Below, piece by piece: positions 14,756 through 23,040 of a stretch of DNA of 42,638 nt; positions within the stretch are counted from its first letter, which is position 1, and each line of letters begins with the position of its first letter. This DNA is from an uncultured Kiritimatiellota bacterium (GTDB lineage Bacteria > Verrucomicrobiota > Kiritimatiellia > RFP12 > DVOR01). The notes beneath the pieces are model-generated. The model did no database searches, was not told the origin of the DNA, and saw only the letters and a list, made by a program, of their open reading frames with translations. The position numbers and the translations under genes are program-made. The stretch lies in contig CALXOF010000018.1 of NCBI GenBank assembly GCA_944389945.1, positions 1-42,638 of the forward strand. Direction: 5' to 3'.

Positions 14756-15798
14756 CGAAGTTTGTGAAAGGCAACGAGGCGGTGGTGATCGGCGCGCTCT
14801 ATGCGGGCGCGGAGGGTTATTTTGGCTATCCAATCACGCCGGCGAGCGAGGTGGCGCACAAGGCCGCGGAGTATTTCCCCGCCACGGGGCGCGTCTTTGT
14901 GCAGGGTGAGAGCGAGGACGCGGTGGCGTATATGCTCTACGGCGCGGCGGCGGCGGGGTGCCGGGCGCTGACGGCGACCTCGGGCCCGGGCTTCTCGCTG
15001 ATGCAGGAGGCCATCTCCTACATGGCGGCGACGGATATCCCGACGGTGATTGTGGACGTGATGCGCGCGGGCCCCGGCCTGGGCAACGTCTATCCCGAGC
15101 AGGCGGACTACGGCCAGGTGGTGCACGGCGGCGGCCATGGATCCTACCGTTGCATTGTGCTGGCGCCGGGCAGCGTGCAGGAAATGTGCGACCTGACGAT
15201 GTTGGCTTTCGAGAAGGCCTTTGAGTACCGTACGCCGGCGATTGTGCTGGCGGATGGGCAACTGGGCCAGATGATGGAGCCGTTGCACCTGCCGAAGGAG
15301 GAGGCCAAGCCGGTGGACACCTCGGCCTGGGCCACGCAGGGCACCGCCGAGACGCGGCGTAACCTGCTCACCTCCATCTACTTGGACGCGCCGGCGCAGG
15401 AGGCGATGAACGTCCACCTGCAGGAGAAATACGCCAAGATGGACCGCGAGTTCCAGTGCGCCGAGCTCTACCGGTGCGATGACGCCGAGGCGGTGTTGCT
15501 GGCCTTCGGGTCGAGCGCGCGGACGGCGCGGAGCGCGGTGGACACGCTGCGCGAGCAGGGGGTGAAGGCGGGGCTCTTCCGGCCCATCACGCTGTCGCCC
15601 TTCCCGATCGACGCGCTGTTGCCGTTGGCCGACAAGAAGTTGTGGACGGTGGAGATGAGCGCGGGACAGTTCCGCGACGATGCCGTGCTCCATCTGGCGA
15701 AGGCCGGCAAGCTGGCCAAGGTGGGCCTCATCAACCGCATGGGCGGCATGCTCATCCCCGTGGCCGACATCGTGCGCACGGTGAAGGAGGCGATGTGA
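14752..15798 (+). CDS. korA: 2-oxoacid:ferredoxin oxidoreductase alpha subunit (KorA/VorB)
   Basis: 348 residues. It begins KGNEAVVIGALYAGAEGYFGYPITPASE, the conserved GYPITP pyrimidine-binding segment of the alpha subunit, then TSGPGFSLMQEAISYMA and VMRAGPGLGN. With the beta subunit it oxidatively decarboxylates a 2-oxoacid (2-oxoglutarate or a branched-chain keto acid) with CoA and reduced ferredoxin. The ATG at 14752 overlaps the ferredoxin stop. The TGA (15796-15798) overlaps the next ATG in ATGTGATG. It is a central anaerobic enzyme of the cytosol. Confidence 0.9.
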   Translation: MTKFVKGNEAVVIGALYAGAEGYFGYPITPASEVAHKAAEYFPATGRVFVQGESEDAVAYMLYGAAAAGCRALTATSGPGFSLMQEAISYMAATDIPTVIVDVMRAGPGLGNVYPEQADYGQVVHGGGHGSYRCIVLAPGSVQEMCDLTMLAFEKAFEYRTPAIVLADGQLGQMMEPLHLPKEEAKPVDTSAWATQGTAETRRNLLTSIYLDAPAQEAMNVHLQEKYAKMDREFQCAELYRCDDAEAVLLAFGSSARTARSAVDTLREQGVKAGLFRPITLSPFPIDALLPLADKKLWTVEMSAGQFRDDAVLHLAKAGKLAKVGLINRMGGMLIPVADIVRTVKEAM

Positions 15799-17225
15799 TG
15801 GACAACGTGCTTGAGACCAAAGGAATGTTCCCAGTCTTCCGCCGCTCCGGCTCGGAGACGCGGGCGACCCACTACTGCGCCGGGTGCGGCCACGGCATCG
15901 TGCACAAACTGTTGTCCGAGGCCTACACCGAGCTGGGCCTGCAGGATCGCACGGTCATCGTGAACCCCATCGGCTGCGCCGTCTTCGGCTACTACTATTG
16001 GGACGTGGGCGGCGTGAGCGCGGGCCACGGTCAGGCGCCCAGCATGGCCACCGCTATCAGCCGCCTGCGCGACAAGGCGATCGTCATCTCCTACCAGGGC
16101 GACGGCGACCTGGCGGCCATCGGCCTGGGCCACACCCTGCAGGCGGCGGCCCGCGGCGAGCACATGGCCGTCTTCTTCGTCAACAACTCCATCTACGGCA
16201 TGACCGGCGGCCAGATGGCCCCCACCACCCTCATCGGCCAGAAGACCACCACCTCGCCCCTCGGCCGCAACCCCGCGACCGACGGCATGCCCCTGCACCT
16301 CTGCGAGCTCGTCAACGCCCTGCGCCTGCCCGTCTACATCGAGCGCGTCTCCGTGGCCGACACGCCGCGCATCATGCAGGCCCGCAAGGCCATCCGCCAC
16401 GCCCTCGAAATCCAGCGCGACCGCAAGGGCTACGCCTTCGTCGAGATCCTCTCGCCCTGCCCCACCAGCGTGGGCCTCAAACCACTTGACGCCGCCAAGT
16501 TCGTCATCGAGCAGATGGAGAAGGAGTATCCCCTCGGCTGTCTGCGCGACCGCACCGCCGAGGCGCCCGTCCGCCCCGAGCCCAAACCGTGGGTCAAGCT
16601 CGCAGACTTTTTCGGCGACGATGGCCGCGAAGAGCCCCACCCCGAGGCCTCCGAGGTCAAGGAACGCCACTTCAAGTTCACCGGCTTCGGCGGCCAGGGC
16701 ATCCTCTCCCTCGGCCTCGTGGTGGCCGACGCCGCGCGCGCCCTCGGCCTCCAGACCACCTGGCTCCCCAGCTACGGCCCCGAGCAACGCGGCGGCGACG
16801 CCCAGTGCACCGTCGTCACCTCCACCCACCTCATCGGAGCCCCCGCCGTGGAGCACCCCGAGCTCTTGGTGGTGATGAACCAGGCCGCCTGCGGCAAGCA
16901 CCTGCACACCGTCCGCCCCGGCGGCTTGGCCCTCATCGACGCCACCGTGCGCGTCGACCCCGCCGAGATCCCCGAAGGCGTCCGCGTCGTCCAGATCCCG
17001 GCCATCGACATCGCGACCGCCGCCGGCGTCCCCAAGGCCGCCAACGTCGCCATGCTCGGCGGCCTCATCGCCCTCGACGCCCTGGGCATCCCCCAGCAGC
17101 TCCTCATCGAGGCCCTCGAGCGCTCCTTCGCCAAGAAGCCCGCCCTCATCCCCGCCAACAAGACCGTCCTCCAAAACGCCATCGAGCACTGCCGCCACCA
17201 CGGCCTCACCGGCGAACTGCCCTGA
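15798..17225 (+). CDS. fused beta-gamma subunit of 2-oxoacid:ferredoxin oxidoreductase
   Basis: 475 residues. Residues 1-280 are the TPP-binding beta subunit: HYCAGCGHG (C27, C30), the TPP/Mg motif GDGDLAAIG (101-109) and FVNNSIYGMTGGQ. From about residue 290 the gamma subunit fold follows, starting FTGFGGQGILSLG (294 on), with PSYGPEQRGGDAQCTVV. Beta and gamma are usually separate genes; here they are joined by a short hydrophilic linker. Gamma normally closes the CoA/2-oxoacid site. It overlaps the alpha gene by one base and is followed 16 nt later by the PurH-like gene, whose leader repeats GACCGAAAGGAG as seen before the ferredoxin gene. Confidence 0.9.
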   Translation: MDNVLETKGMFPVFRRSGSETRATHYCAGCGHGIVHKLLSEAYTELGLQDRTVIVNPIGCAVFGYYYWDVGGVSAGHGQAPSMATAISRLRDKAIVISYQGDGDLAAIGLGHTLQAAARGEHMAVFFVNNSIYGMTGGQMAPTTLIGQKTTTSPLGRNPATDGMPLHLCELVNALRLPVYIERVSVADTPRIMQARKAIRHALEIQRDRKGYAFVEILSPCPTSVGLKPLDAAKFVIEQMEKEYPLGCLRDRTAEAPVRPEPKPWVKLADFFGDDGREEPHPEASEVKERHFKFTGFGGQGILSLGLVVADAARALGLQTTWLPSYGPEQRGGDAQCTVVTSTHLIGAPAVEHPELLVVMNQAACGKHLHTVRPGGLALIDATVRVDPAEIPEGVRVVQIPAIDIATAAGVPKAANVAMLGGLIALDALGIPQQLLIEALERSFAKKPALIPANKTVLQNAIEHCRHHGLTGELP

Positions 17226-17241
17226 CCGAAAGGAGTCCCCC

Positions 17242-17919
17242 ATGCTGAACATCGTCCAAGACATCGACAACCGCATCGCCATCCGCCGCGCCCTCATCTC
17301 CGTCTCCGACAAGACCGGGCTCGACACCTTCATCCCCGCCCTCCTCGAGTCGTGCCCCGAGCTCGTCATCCTCTCGACCGGCGGTACCTACGCCGCCATC
17401 AAGGCCCTCCTCAAGCCCGGCCAGGAAGACCGCCTCCAGGCCGTCTCCGACTACACCGGCCAGCCCGAAATGCAGGGCGGCCTTGTCAAGACCCTCGACT
17501 TCAAAATCTACATGGGCCTCCTCTCCGAGACCTACAACGACGCCCACCAGGCCGACATGCGCCGCCTCGACGCCGACCCCATCGACCTCGTCGTCGTCAA
17601 CCTCTACCCCTTCAAGAACACCGTCGCCGTCCCCGGCGTCACCCCCGAGCAGGCCCGCACCAACATCGACATCGGCGGCCCCTGCATGGTCCGCGCCTCC
17701 GCCAAAAACTACCTCCGCGTCGCCTCCGTCACCGACCCCGCCGACTACCCCCGCCTCGCCAAGGAGCTCGCCGAGCACAACGGCACCCTCGGCCTCGACA
17801 CCCGCTTCTACCTCATGAAGAAGGCCTTCGCACACACCGCCGACTACGACACCGCCATCGCCTCCTTCTTCGCCAAGACCGCCCCCGAGGCCGTCAACGC
17901 CACCTACCGCCTCCACTAA
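17242..17919 (+). CDS. stand-alone IMP cyclohydrolase domain (PurH N-terminal type)
   Basis: 225 residues covering only the MGS-like IMP cyclohydrolase half of PurH: RRALISVSDKTGLDTF, ILSTGGTYAAI, VSDYTGQPEMQGGLVKTL, DLVVVNLYPFKNTV, NIDIGGPCMVRASAKN. The AICAR transformylase half (about 300 residues) is absent and no remnant follows. The usual VKTLHPKIHGG is VKTLDFKIYMG here, so the catalytic lysine-threonine pair is kept but the histidines are not. It would close FAICAR to IMP if active, with a transformylase (PurH C-terminal or PurP) elsewhere. AAAGGAG precedes ATG 17242. The position behind kor genes suggests co-transcription. Confidence 0.8.
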   Translation: MLNIVQDIDNRIAIRRALISVSDKTGLDTFIPALLESCPELVILSTGGTYAAIKALLKPGQEDRLQAVSDYTGQPEMQGGLVKTLDFKIYMGLLSETYNDAHQADMRRLDADPIDLVVVNLYPFKNTVAVPGVTPEQARTNIDIGGPCMVRASAKNYLRVASVTDPADYPRLAKELAEHNGTLGLDTRFYLMKKAFAHTADYDTAIASFFAKTAPEAVNATYRLH

Positions 17920-17941
17920 AGGGAGGCGCCCCGGTGCACCC

Positions 17942-17966
17942 TTCGCCCCGCCCCGCGCGGGGCGAA
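17942..17966 (+). terminator. hairpin after the PurH-like gene
   Basis: TTCGCCCCGC pairs with GCGGGGCGAA around the loop CCCGC and is followed by ATCGTTT. The stem is strong but the T-run weak, so it may attenuate rather than terminate. Confidence 0.5.
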
Positions 17967-17989
17967 ATCGTTTAAGCAAGGAGACCGCC

Positions 17990-18252
17990 ATGCGCTACAC
18001 AGAGAAGGACTTTCTGGAGACGGCCGGGCCGAAGGAGCTAGACGAAATCGCCCGCGCCCGGGAGCTGACCCGCGCCTACGCCGCCACGGACTACCGCGAC
18101 ACCGCGGGCCGCCGCGCACTCCTCGAGGAACTCTTCGGCGCCATCGGCGAGAACGCGGTCGTCGGCGCCGGTAGCGTCGTGACCAAGGACGTTCCCCCAA
18201 CACCGTCGTCGCCGGCAACCCCGCCCGCATCATCCGGACCTTCGAGCCATGA
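17990..18252 (+). pseudogene. maltose/galactoside O-acetyltransferase remnant (internal deletion and frameshift)
   Basis: The N-terminal cap of a Maa/LacA acetyltransferase (ELDEIARARELTRAY, GRRALLEELFG) joins directly to the end of the family fold (IGENAVVGAGSVVTKDVPP). About 100 residues of hexapeptide repeats carrying the catalytic His are missing. After VPP one C is lost in a C-run at 18194-18198; restoring it gives NTVVAGNPARIIRTFEP and a TGA at 18250-18252 that overlaps the next ATG. Thus the gene was once full length and coupled to the PHP gene. The deletion joint lies in the similar words GAIGEN/IGENAV. AAGGAG precedes the ATG, so a short useless peptide may still be made. Confidence 0.85.
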
Positions 18253-19097
18253 TTGACCTGCACACACACTCCACCGCCAGCGACGGTAGCCTGTCGCCGC
18301 GCGAACTTGCCCGCGCCGGCAAGGCCGCCGGGCTCGACGTCATGGCCCTCACCGACCACGACTGCGCCAAAGGCGTGGACGACTTCCTGGATGAATGCGC
18401 CGCCATCGGCCTCACCGGCGTGCCCGGCATCGAACTCTCCGCCGAGGTCCCGAGCGGCCAGCTCCACCTCGTCGGCCTCGCTTTCGACCCGCACGACCCC
18501 GCCCTCACCGCCAAGTTCGCAGCCCTCCTCGATGGCCGCGCCGCCCGCAATCGCGCCATCCTCCAGGCCTTCCAAGACAACGCCATTCCCCTCTCGTGGG
18601 ACGAGGTCCGCGCCTTCGCCGGCGATGAACTCGTCAGCCGCGTCCACTTCGCCCAAGCCCTCGTCGCCAAAGGCCTCGCCGCCAACGTAAAGGACGCCTT
18701 CGCCCGTTTCCTCGGCAAAGGCGCCCTCTGCTACCGCGACCGCTTCCGCTATTCCCCCGCCGACTGCATCGCCATGGTCCACGCCGCCGGCGGCGTCGCC
18801 GTCATGGCCCATCCCCTCAGCCTCGAGCCCGACCTCACCGCCCTCGAGCCCGACCTCACCGCCCTCGAGCCCAAGATTGCCGCCCTTCGCGACCTCGGCC
18901 TCGACGCCATGGAGTGCTTCTACTCCACCTACGACGTCGAAACCACCGTCGCCCTCCTGCGCATCGCCAAACGCCTCGGCCTCGTCCCCTCCGTCGCCAG
19001 CGACTTCCACGGCGCCCCCAAGCCCGACATCTTCCTCGGCCGCCTCCCCGTCTCCCCCGACACCGAATCTCGCCTCCGCACCCTCCTCCGCCTCTGA
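18249..19097 (+). CDS. PHP-domain phosphoesterase (YciV/TrpH type)
   Basis: 282 residues. PHP metal-binding motifs in order: DLHTHSTASDGS (H5, H7), ALTDHDC, GIELSAE, and ASDFHGAPKP near the C-terminus. Members with this layout are 3',5'-nucleoside bisphosphate phosphatases or 5' RNases using two or three metal ions; the exact substrate is inferred only. Residues 192-207 contain a twice-repeated LEPDLTA from a 21-bp DNA duplication. The ATG at 18249 overlaps the restored stop of the ruined acetyltransferase. It converges on the minus-strand gene at 19137 with only 39 bp between. Confidence 0.85.
   Translation: MIDLHTHSTASDGSLSPRELARAGKAAGLDVMALTDHDCAKGVDDFLDECAAIGLTGVPGIELSAEVPSGQLHLVGLAFDPHDPALTAKFAALLDGRAARNRAILQAFQDNAIPLSWDEVRAFAGDELVSRVHFAQALVAKGLAANVKDAFARFLGKGALCYRDRFRYSPADCIAMVHAAGGVAVMAHPLSLEPDLTALEPDLTALEPKIAALRDLGLDAMECFYSTYDVETTVALLRIAKRLGLVPSVASDFHGAPKPDIFLGRLPVSPDTESRLRTLLRL
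18822..18872 (+). repeat. 21-bp tandem duplication inside the PHP gene
   Basis: Two exact in-frame units of 21 bp (18822-18842 and 18843-18863) followed by nine bases of a third, encoding LEPDLTA twice and then LEP. Confidence 0.9.
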
Positions 19098-19136
19098 CGG
19101 CAGGAGAGTCCGAAGACTAGCCACGCTCTACGCCAA

Positions 19137-20111
19137 TCAGTTATCCTTTTTCACAGGGATATCGGGAGAGCGGACGGAGGGATTGAGGAGGGTGAAGGTG
19201 AGGCTTTCGCCGGGGGCGAGGGTGCAATTGAGGTCTTTGGCGCCTTCGAGGGCGTAGATGGGGGTGTGTTTCTCGATTTTGCGAGGGGAGATGAGCCAGC
19301 CGGAGGCAGGGACATCGGGGGCTGCCTTGAAGCAAACTTCGAGGGGCATCATGGGCGGGATGCCCTCGGTGAAGCGGAGTTTGACCACGGTATCACCCTC
19401 TTTTTTGGGCTTGATGGGCAGGCTGGCGAAGGGTTTGCCGCCGCCAAGGGGGCGCAGGATGGCCTCGGCACCGGGGGCGGCAAGCGCGAGCCGGACGGGG
19501 ACCTCCACGGGATGGTCGAGGGCCAGGCTCATGGTGGGGAGCGGCTGGACCAGGAGGTCGCCCTCGAGATGCCAAGGTTGGGCCATCAGAATAAGGCGAT
19601 AGGTGAAGCCGGGCTCCTTGGCGCGGATGAATGCGTAGCGCGTGTGGTCGACGATGAGATTGCTGAAACCTTGCTTGGGGTCGCAGGTGACGGGTTCTTC
19701 CCATTCCGGGGCCACCGCGGCGAGCTCCTCGGGTTGCTCCTTGCGGGACGAGGGAAGGTGGGCGTAGGCAAGGAAGCGCTTGAGGGCGATGGGCTTGTCG
19801 GAGACATTCGTGAGGCGGAAGGTCGAGGAGTCGTCCCGATGGAAATAGCCCTCTTCGTCGCGGCGTTGGGCGGAGCGCACAAGGACCTCGCCGGCAAGGC
19901 CGACCTCTCGCGTGGCCGTGCAGTCCATCCGAACGGTAGTGACGAAACGCCCCTCGGCATTTTTCCCGTGGCGCTGTTCCTCGCCGCCCCTCTCGGGCTG
20001 AACGAAGGAGACAATGGTGCCATCGGCCAACTCCACGTGAGCAACAGAGGGGCACCCCAGGCAACCAAGGGCAAGCGTAACACATACGGCGAAAGCAGGA
20101 TGTATCCTCAT
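19137..20111 (-). CDS. exported protein of unknown function
   Basis: 324 residues. The N-terminus MRIHPAFAVCVTLALGCLGCPSVAHV is a signal peptide; the cysteines resemble but do not match a lipobox, so lipoprotein status is open. The rest is rich in beta-strand patterns (FRLTNVSDKPIALKRFLAY, LDHPVEVPVRLAL, LAPGESLTFTLLNPS) without catalytic motifs I recognise, as in envelope proteins with Ig-like folds. An extended -10 TGATAGAAT lies on the minus strand at about 20133-20141, and GAAAGGA precedes the ATG at 20111. It is monocistronic and converges on the PHP gene. Confidence 0.7.
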   Translation of the reverse strand: MRIHPAFAVCVTLALGCLGCPSVAHVELADGTIVSFVQPERGGEEQRHGKNAEGRFVTTVRMDCTATREVGLAGEVLVRSAQRRDEEGYFHRDDSSTFRLTNVSDKPIALKRFLAYAHLPSSRKEQPEELAAVAPEWEEPVTCDPKQGFSNLIVDHTRYAFIRAKEPGFTYRLILMAQPWHLEGDLLVQPLPTMSLALDHPVEVPVRLALAAPGAEAILRPLGGGKPFASLPIKPKKEGDTVVKLRFTEGIPPMMPLEVCFKAAPDVPASGWLISPRKIEKHTPIYALEGAKDLNCTLAPGESLTFTLLNPSVRSPDIPVKKDN

Positions 20112-20363
20112 GGCAGCGTTCCTTTCACCTTTATTCTATCACACTCAAGAAGATGCCGTTTTGCCAAGAGAAGGTCTCCACGAATACACGAGGGAACGCA
20201 AGGGCCACACAGGATGAAACCGCCGATTACACGGATTAGGAGCCGGCTGCCGCCGGCAGGACGACGTAGTAAAATCTCTAGGACGGCGGCTTCGCCGCTC
20301 CGCACAACGACCTCACCCGTCGCCCCACAGGGGCGTTTCCAATCAGCTAATCAGCGGAGCGCG
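20112..20363. repeat. intergenic repeat mosaic
   Basis: No gene. After the promoter of the exported protein come CCACGAATACACGAGG, a CCGATTACA nonamer stretch with the GCCGGC-tgcc-GCCGGC hairpin (20221-20265), GGCGGC-ttc-GCCGCTCC, a CGCCCCACAGGGGCG hairpin and AATCAGCT octamers running into the end of the KamA-like gene. Confidence 0.65.
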
Positions 20364-20373
20364 TTAGCGCCCC
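20356..20373 (-). repeat. TRRC-loop hairpin containing the stop codon of the KamA-like gene
   Basis: On the minus strand GGGGCGC pairs with GCGCTCC (one G-U) around the loop TAAC. The TAA is the stop codon (complement 20364-20366). AATCAGCT octamers follow. Confidence 0.8.
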
Positions 20374-21329
20374 AAGACGTCTTGTTTGTGGGGGGCGGCG
20401 GGGAGGTCGGCGACGAGGCGGGGGCAGGCGAGGCCGCCGAGGTTGGAGAGGAGGCTTTCGCGGAGGGCGGGGGCGGCGGCGGGGTCGGTGCGGAAGTGGC
20501 CGATGCCGGCGATGGGGTCGCAGAGGAAGATGTAGTAGGGGCGGACGCGAGCGCGCTGGAGTTTGGCGCAGAGCTCAGCCATGACGGCGGGGTCGTCGTT
20601 GATGCCTTTGAGGAGGACGCTTTGGTTGGAGACGGGGATGCCGTGGTCGACGAGGCGGGCGCAGGCGGCGATGGACTGTGAGGTGAGCTCGCGGGGGTGG
20701 TTGAATTGGGTCTGGACCCAGAGACATTTGGAGCGGGCCAGGCGGCGGACGAGGGGGAGGGTCCAGCGCATGGGGAGGGTGACGGGGGTGCGGGTGCAGA
20801 GGCGGATGGCGTCGAGCTGGGGGAGGTCGGCGAGGGCGTCGACCCAGGCGAGGAGGGCGTCGTCGGGCAGGAGGAGGGGGTCGCCGCCGGAGAGGAGGAC
20901 TTCGCGGACTTTGGGGCGGGCCTTGAGTGCGGCGAGAAGGTCGGGGAGGGAGGCGGCATGGGCGCGGCCGAGAAGCCCGCGGCGGGTGCAGTGGCGGCAG
21001 TTGGCGGCGCAGGTGAGGTTGACCTGGGCGAGGATGCGGTCGGGGAAACGTTGCTTGATGCCGGGCGCGATGGCGGCGGGGCCATCTTCGCCGAAGGGGT
21101 CGGGGCCGAAGCCGTCGGGGAGAAGCTCGCTGGGGTCGGGGAGGAATTGGCGGGCGATGGGGTCATCGGGGTCGGAGAGATCGGCGAGGGAGGCGTAGTA
21201 GGGGGTGACGAGGCAGGGCCAGGCGGGGAGTTCGTCGCGGCCGAGGTCGCGCGCGGTGAGACGGTGGCGGAGCTGCCAGCGCCAGTCGGCGCGGCGGGGG
21301 TCGGGGGGGAGGTCAGCGGTTGATGGCAT
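20364..21329 (-). CDS. lysine 2,3-aminomutase-family radical SAM enzyme (EpmB-like size)
   Basis: 321 residues. Radical SAM motif C107-x3-C111-x2-C114 (CAANCRHCTRR), then VLLSGGDPLLL, IRLCTRTPVTLP, NHPREL and CDPIAGIGHFRT, all typical of KamA/EpmB. Its length fits EpmB rather than true KamA (about 415), since the C-terminal oligomerisation domain is absent. The PLP-lysine motif of the family, D-x-P-G4-K, is DLPAAPHK here, with K315 six residues from the end, so the glycine loop is altered. EpmB makes beta-lysine for elongation factor P; no efp or epmA is present nearby. ATG 21329 overlaps the NYN gene by 17 bp. It is last in a four-gene minus-strand operon. Confidence 0.85.
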   Translation of the reverse strand: MPSTADLPPDPRRADWRWQLRHRLTARDLGRDELPAWPCLVTPYYASLADLSDPDDPIARQFLPDPSELLPDGFGPDPFGEDGPAAIAPGIKQRFPDRILAQVNLTCAANCRHCTRRGLLGRAHAASLPDLLAALKARPKVREVLLSGGDPLLLPDDALLAWVDALADLPQLDAIRLCTRTPVTLPMRWTLPLVRRLARSKCLWVQTQFNHPRELTSQSIAACARLVDHGIPVSNQSVLLKGINDDPAVMAELCAKLQRARVRPYYIFLCDPIAGIGHFRTDPAAAPALRESLLSNLGGLACPRLVADLPAAPHKQDVLGR

Positions 21330-23040
21330 AGGAGAGGAAGGCGTCGAAATCGGGGATGGAGCAGGCGACGGCGCCGGTCTTGGCGGCTTTGCCGCGGAAG
21401 TCGTTGTCGTTGGTGACGACGACCATGGGGATGCCATCGCGGCGGAAGTAGTCGAGCTCGTGAAGGATGAAGTTGTCGGCGCGGTGTTCGCCGGTGCCGC
21501 CGGAGAAGCGGATGGAGAGGTTGTCGGTCTTGGTGTAGTCGCCGGAGACTTCGCCGTCCCAGACGAGCATGCCGACGACGAGCGGAAGGTCGGCGAGGAG
21601 GGTGGCGAGGTCGTCTTCCAAACGTTTGCGGGCGAGCTCGTGGTTGCCGGGGACGCCGCGGGGGACGCGGTAGCGGCCGATGCCGTTGAGGATGTTGTGG
21701 CCGTCGAAGAAGAGGTAGGCGCGAGCGGTGCCGCGGAGAGCGGCGGCGAGGGCGGGGTTGCGGCGGGCGATGGTGGTGGAGATGTCGCTAGGGGCGGCCT
21801 CGGGGGAGGCGTCCTTGTCTGGGGCCTCGATGCCCCAGAGGGCCTGACGGCGAGCGAGGTCGCGCAGGAGGGCGTCGCGCTCGGAACGGTCGATGAGATG
21901 GAAGCGCAGGACCAGACGCAGAAGATGCTCCAGGTCGGGCTGCTGACGTTCGCGGGAGGCGTGGATGGCGGAGCGGAGCTGCGCGGCCACCAGGCTAGTG
22001 GGGGGCTCAGCGCCCTCGGCGCGAAGACTCTGCCGCAGGGCCTCGCGTTCGGCGACCAACTGTTCACGGATGTCCACCAGGGCCGGCAAGCGAACCTGCG
22101 CGAAGGCAAGCGTGTCATCCACGCGGCGGAGCATGGCCTGCACGGCGTCCAGGCGCTCCAGAATCGTGGCACGGCGGGCGGAGGCGCGGTCGTGGCGAGC
22201 CTGATCGGCGAGGGCCTGCTCGGCACGCTCCAAGAGCGGGGCGGCAGTGTCCGCCTGGGCGGCGGCCTCGACCTTGAGGCAAGGCGCAAGCCAACCGTGG
22301 AAGGCCTGGGGCAGACGGCGGGCGACCTCGCGGTCCACCAACACCGCACGCTCTTCCTCGGCCTTGCGGAGCTTGGCCTCGAGTTCCTCCACCTTGCGGG
22401 AGAGCTCGGCGAGGTTAAAGTCCGCCGTGGCACGGTCGGCCTTGGCCTGAATCGCGGCCTTGTCTTGGGCGGCCTTGGCCTCGGTGCGCGACTGCTTGTG
22501 TGCGGCGCGCTCCTCCTTGAGCTCCTGACGCAGACGGGCGATTTCGCCGCGCTGCCCGGCGGAGGAGTCGCCCGCCCCGATGCAGAGTCCGAGTTTTTCC
22601 TTGAGCGTGGCCTCGGCCTCCTCGGGCGAAGGCAGGGGCGTGGGCTCGGCCAGCCAGGCTTCGGCAACCTGACGGACCCCATCGCGCGCGTCCTGCAACG
22701 CGGCCAAGGCGACCTCCCCGCGGCCGAGACGAGCCATCAGCGCGGGGCCGTTTTTGGTGATGGCATCCGGCGTGAGGGCGCGCAGGAGGGCGGCGGGGGC
22801 GGAGCAACGCTCCAGACACTCGGCCAAGGCCTTGTTGTAGGTCTTGAGGCGCGCACCATAATGCGTGGAAAGCGCGGCGCGGACGACCCGTTCCTCGGGA
22901 TTCTTACGAAAGCCGGCGCCCAGCGCCTTGGAGGCCGCGGCAAAGTCAGCCAGCGCCGGACCGCGGAGCGCCTTCAGGAAGGCTTCGAAGGCCTCGCGCA
23001 AATCGTGCTCGGAAAGGATGACGGGTGCGGGGTCGCTCAT
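21313..23040 (-). CDS. coiled-coil protein with C-terminal NYN (PIN-like) nuclease domain
   Basis: 575 residues. Residues 1-430 are mostly helical, with a long coiled coil (around 160-240: LRQELKEERAAHKQSRTEAK and VEELEAKLRKAEEE). From about 441 a YacP-like NYN domain follows: AYLFFDGHNILNG (D446), MLVWDGEVSGDYTKTDN, RADNFILHELDYFRRDG and VVTNDNDFRGKAA, the acidic residues of a metal-dependent RNA nuclease site. NYN_YacP proteins are probably RNases. It overlaps the VWA gene start (ATGA at 23037-23040), so is translationally coupled. The partner implied by the coil is unknown. Confidence 0.85.
   Translation of the reverse strand: MSDPAPVILSEHDLREAFEAFLKALRGPALADFAAASKALGAGFRKNPEERVVRAALSTHYGARLKTYNKALAECLERCSAPAALLRALTPDAITKNGPALMARLGRGEVALAALQDARDGVRQVAEAWLAEPTPLPSPEEAEATLKEKLGLCIGAGDSSAGQRGEIARLRQELKEERAAHKQSRTEAKAAQDKAAIQAKADRATADFNLAELSRKVEELEAKLRKAEEERAVLVDREVARRLPQAFHGWLAPCLKVEAAAQADTAAPLLERAEQALADQARHDRASARRATILERLDAVQAMLRRVDDTLAFAQVRLPALVDIREQLVAEREALRQSLRAEGAEPPTSLVAAQLRSAIHASRERQQPDLEHLLRLVLRFHLIDRSERDALLRDLARRQALWGIEAPDKDASPEAAPSDISTTIARRNPALAAALRGTARAYLFFDGHNILNGIGRYRVPRGVPGNHELARKRLEDDLATLLADLPLVVGMLVWDGEVSGDYTKTDNLSIRFSGGTGEHRADNFILHELDYFRRDGIPMVVVTNDNDFRGKAAKTGAVACSIPDFDAFLSYAINR

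Noticed and set aside
20364..22682. 772-residue reading of the KamA-like gene
   Set aside because: The first 450 residues are the wrong frame of the NYN gene; the KAM-family sequence starts at the ATG at 21329.
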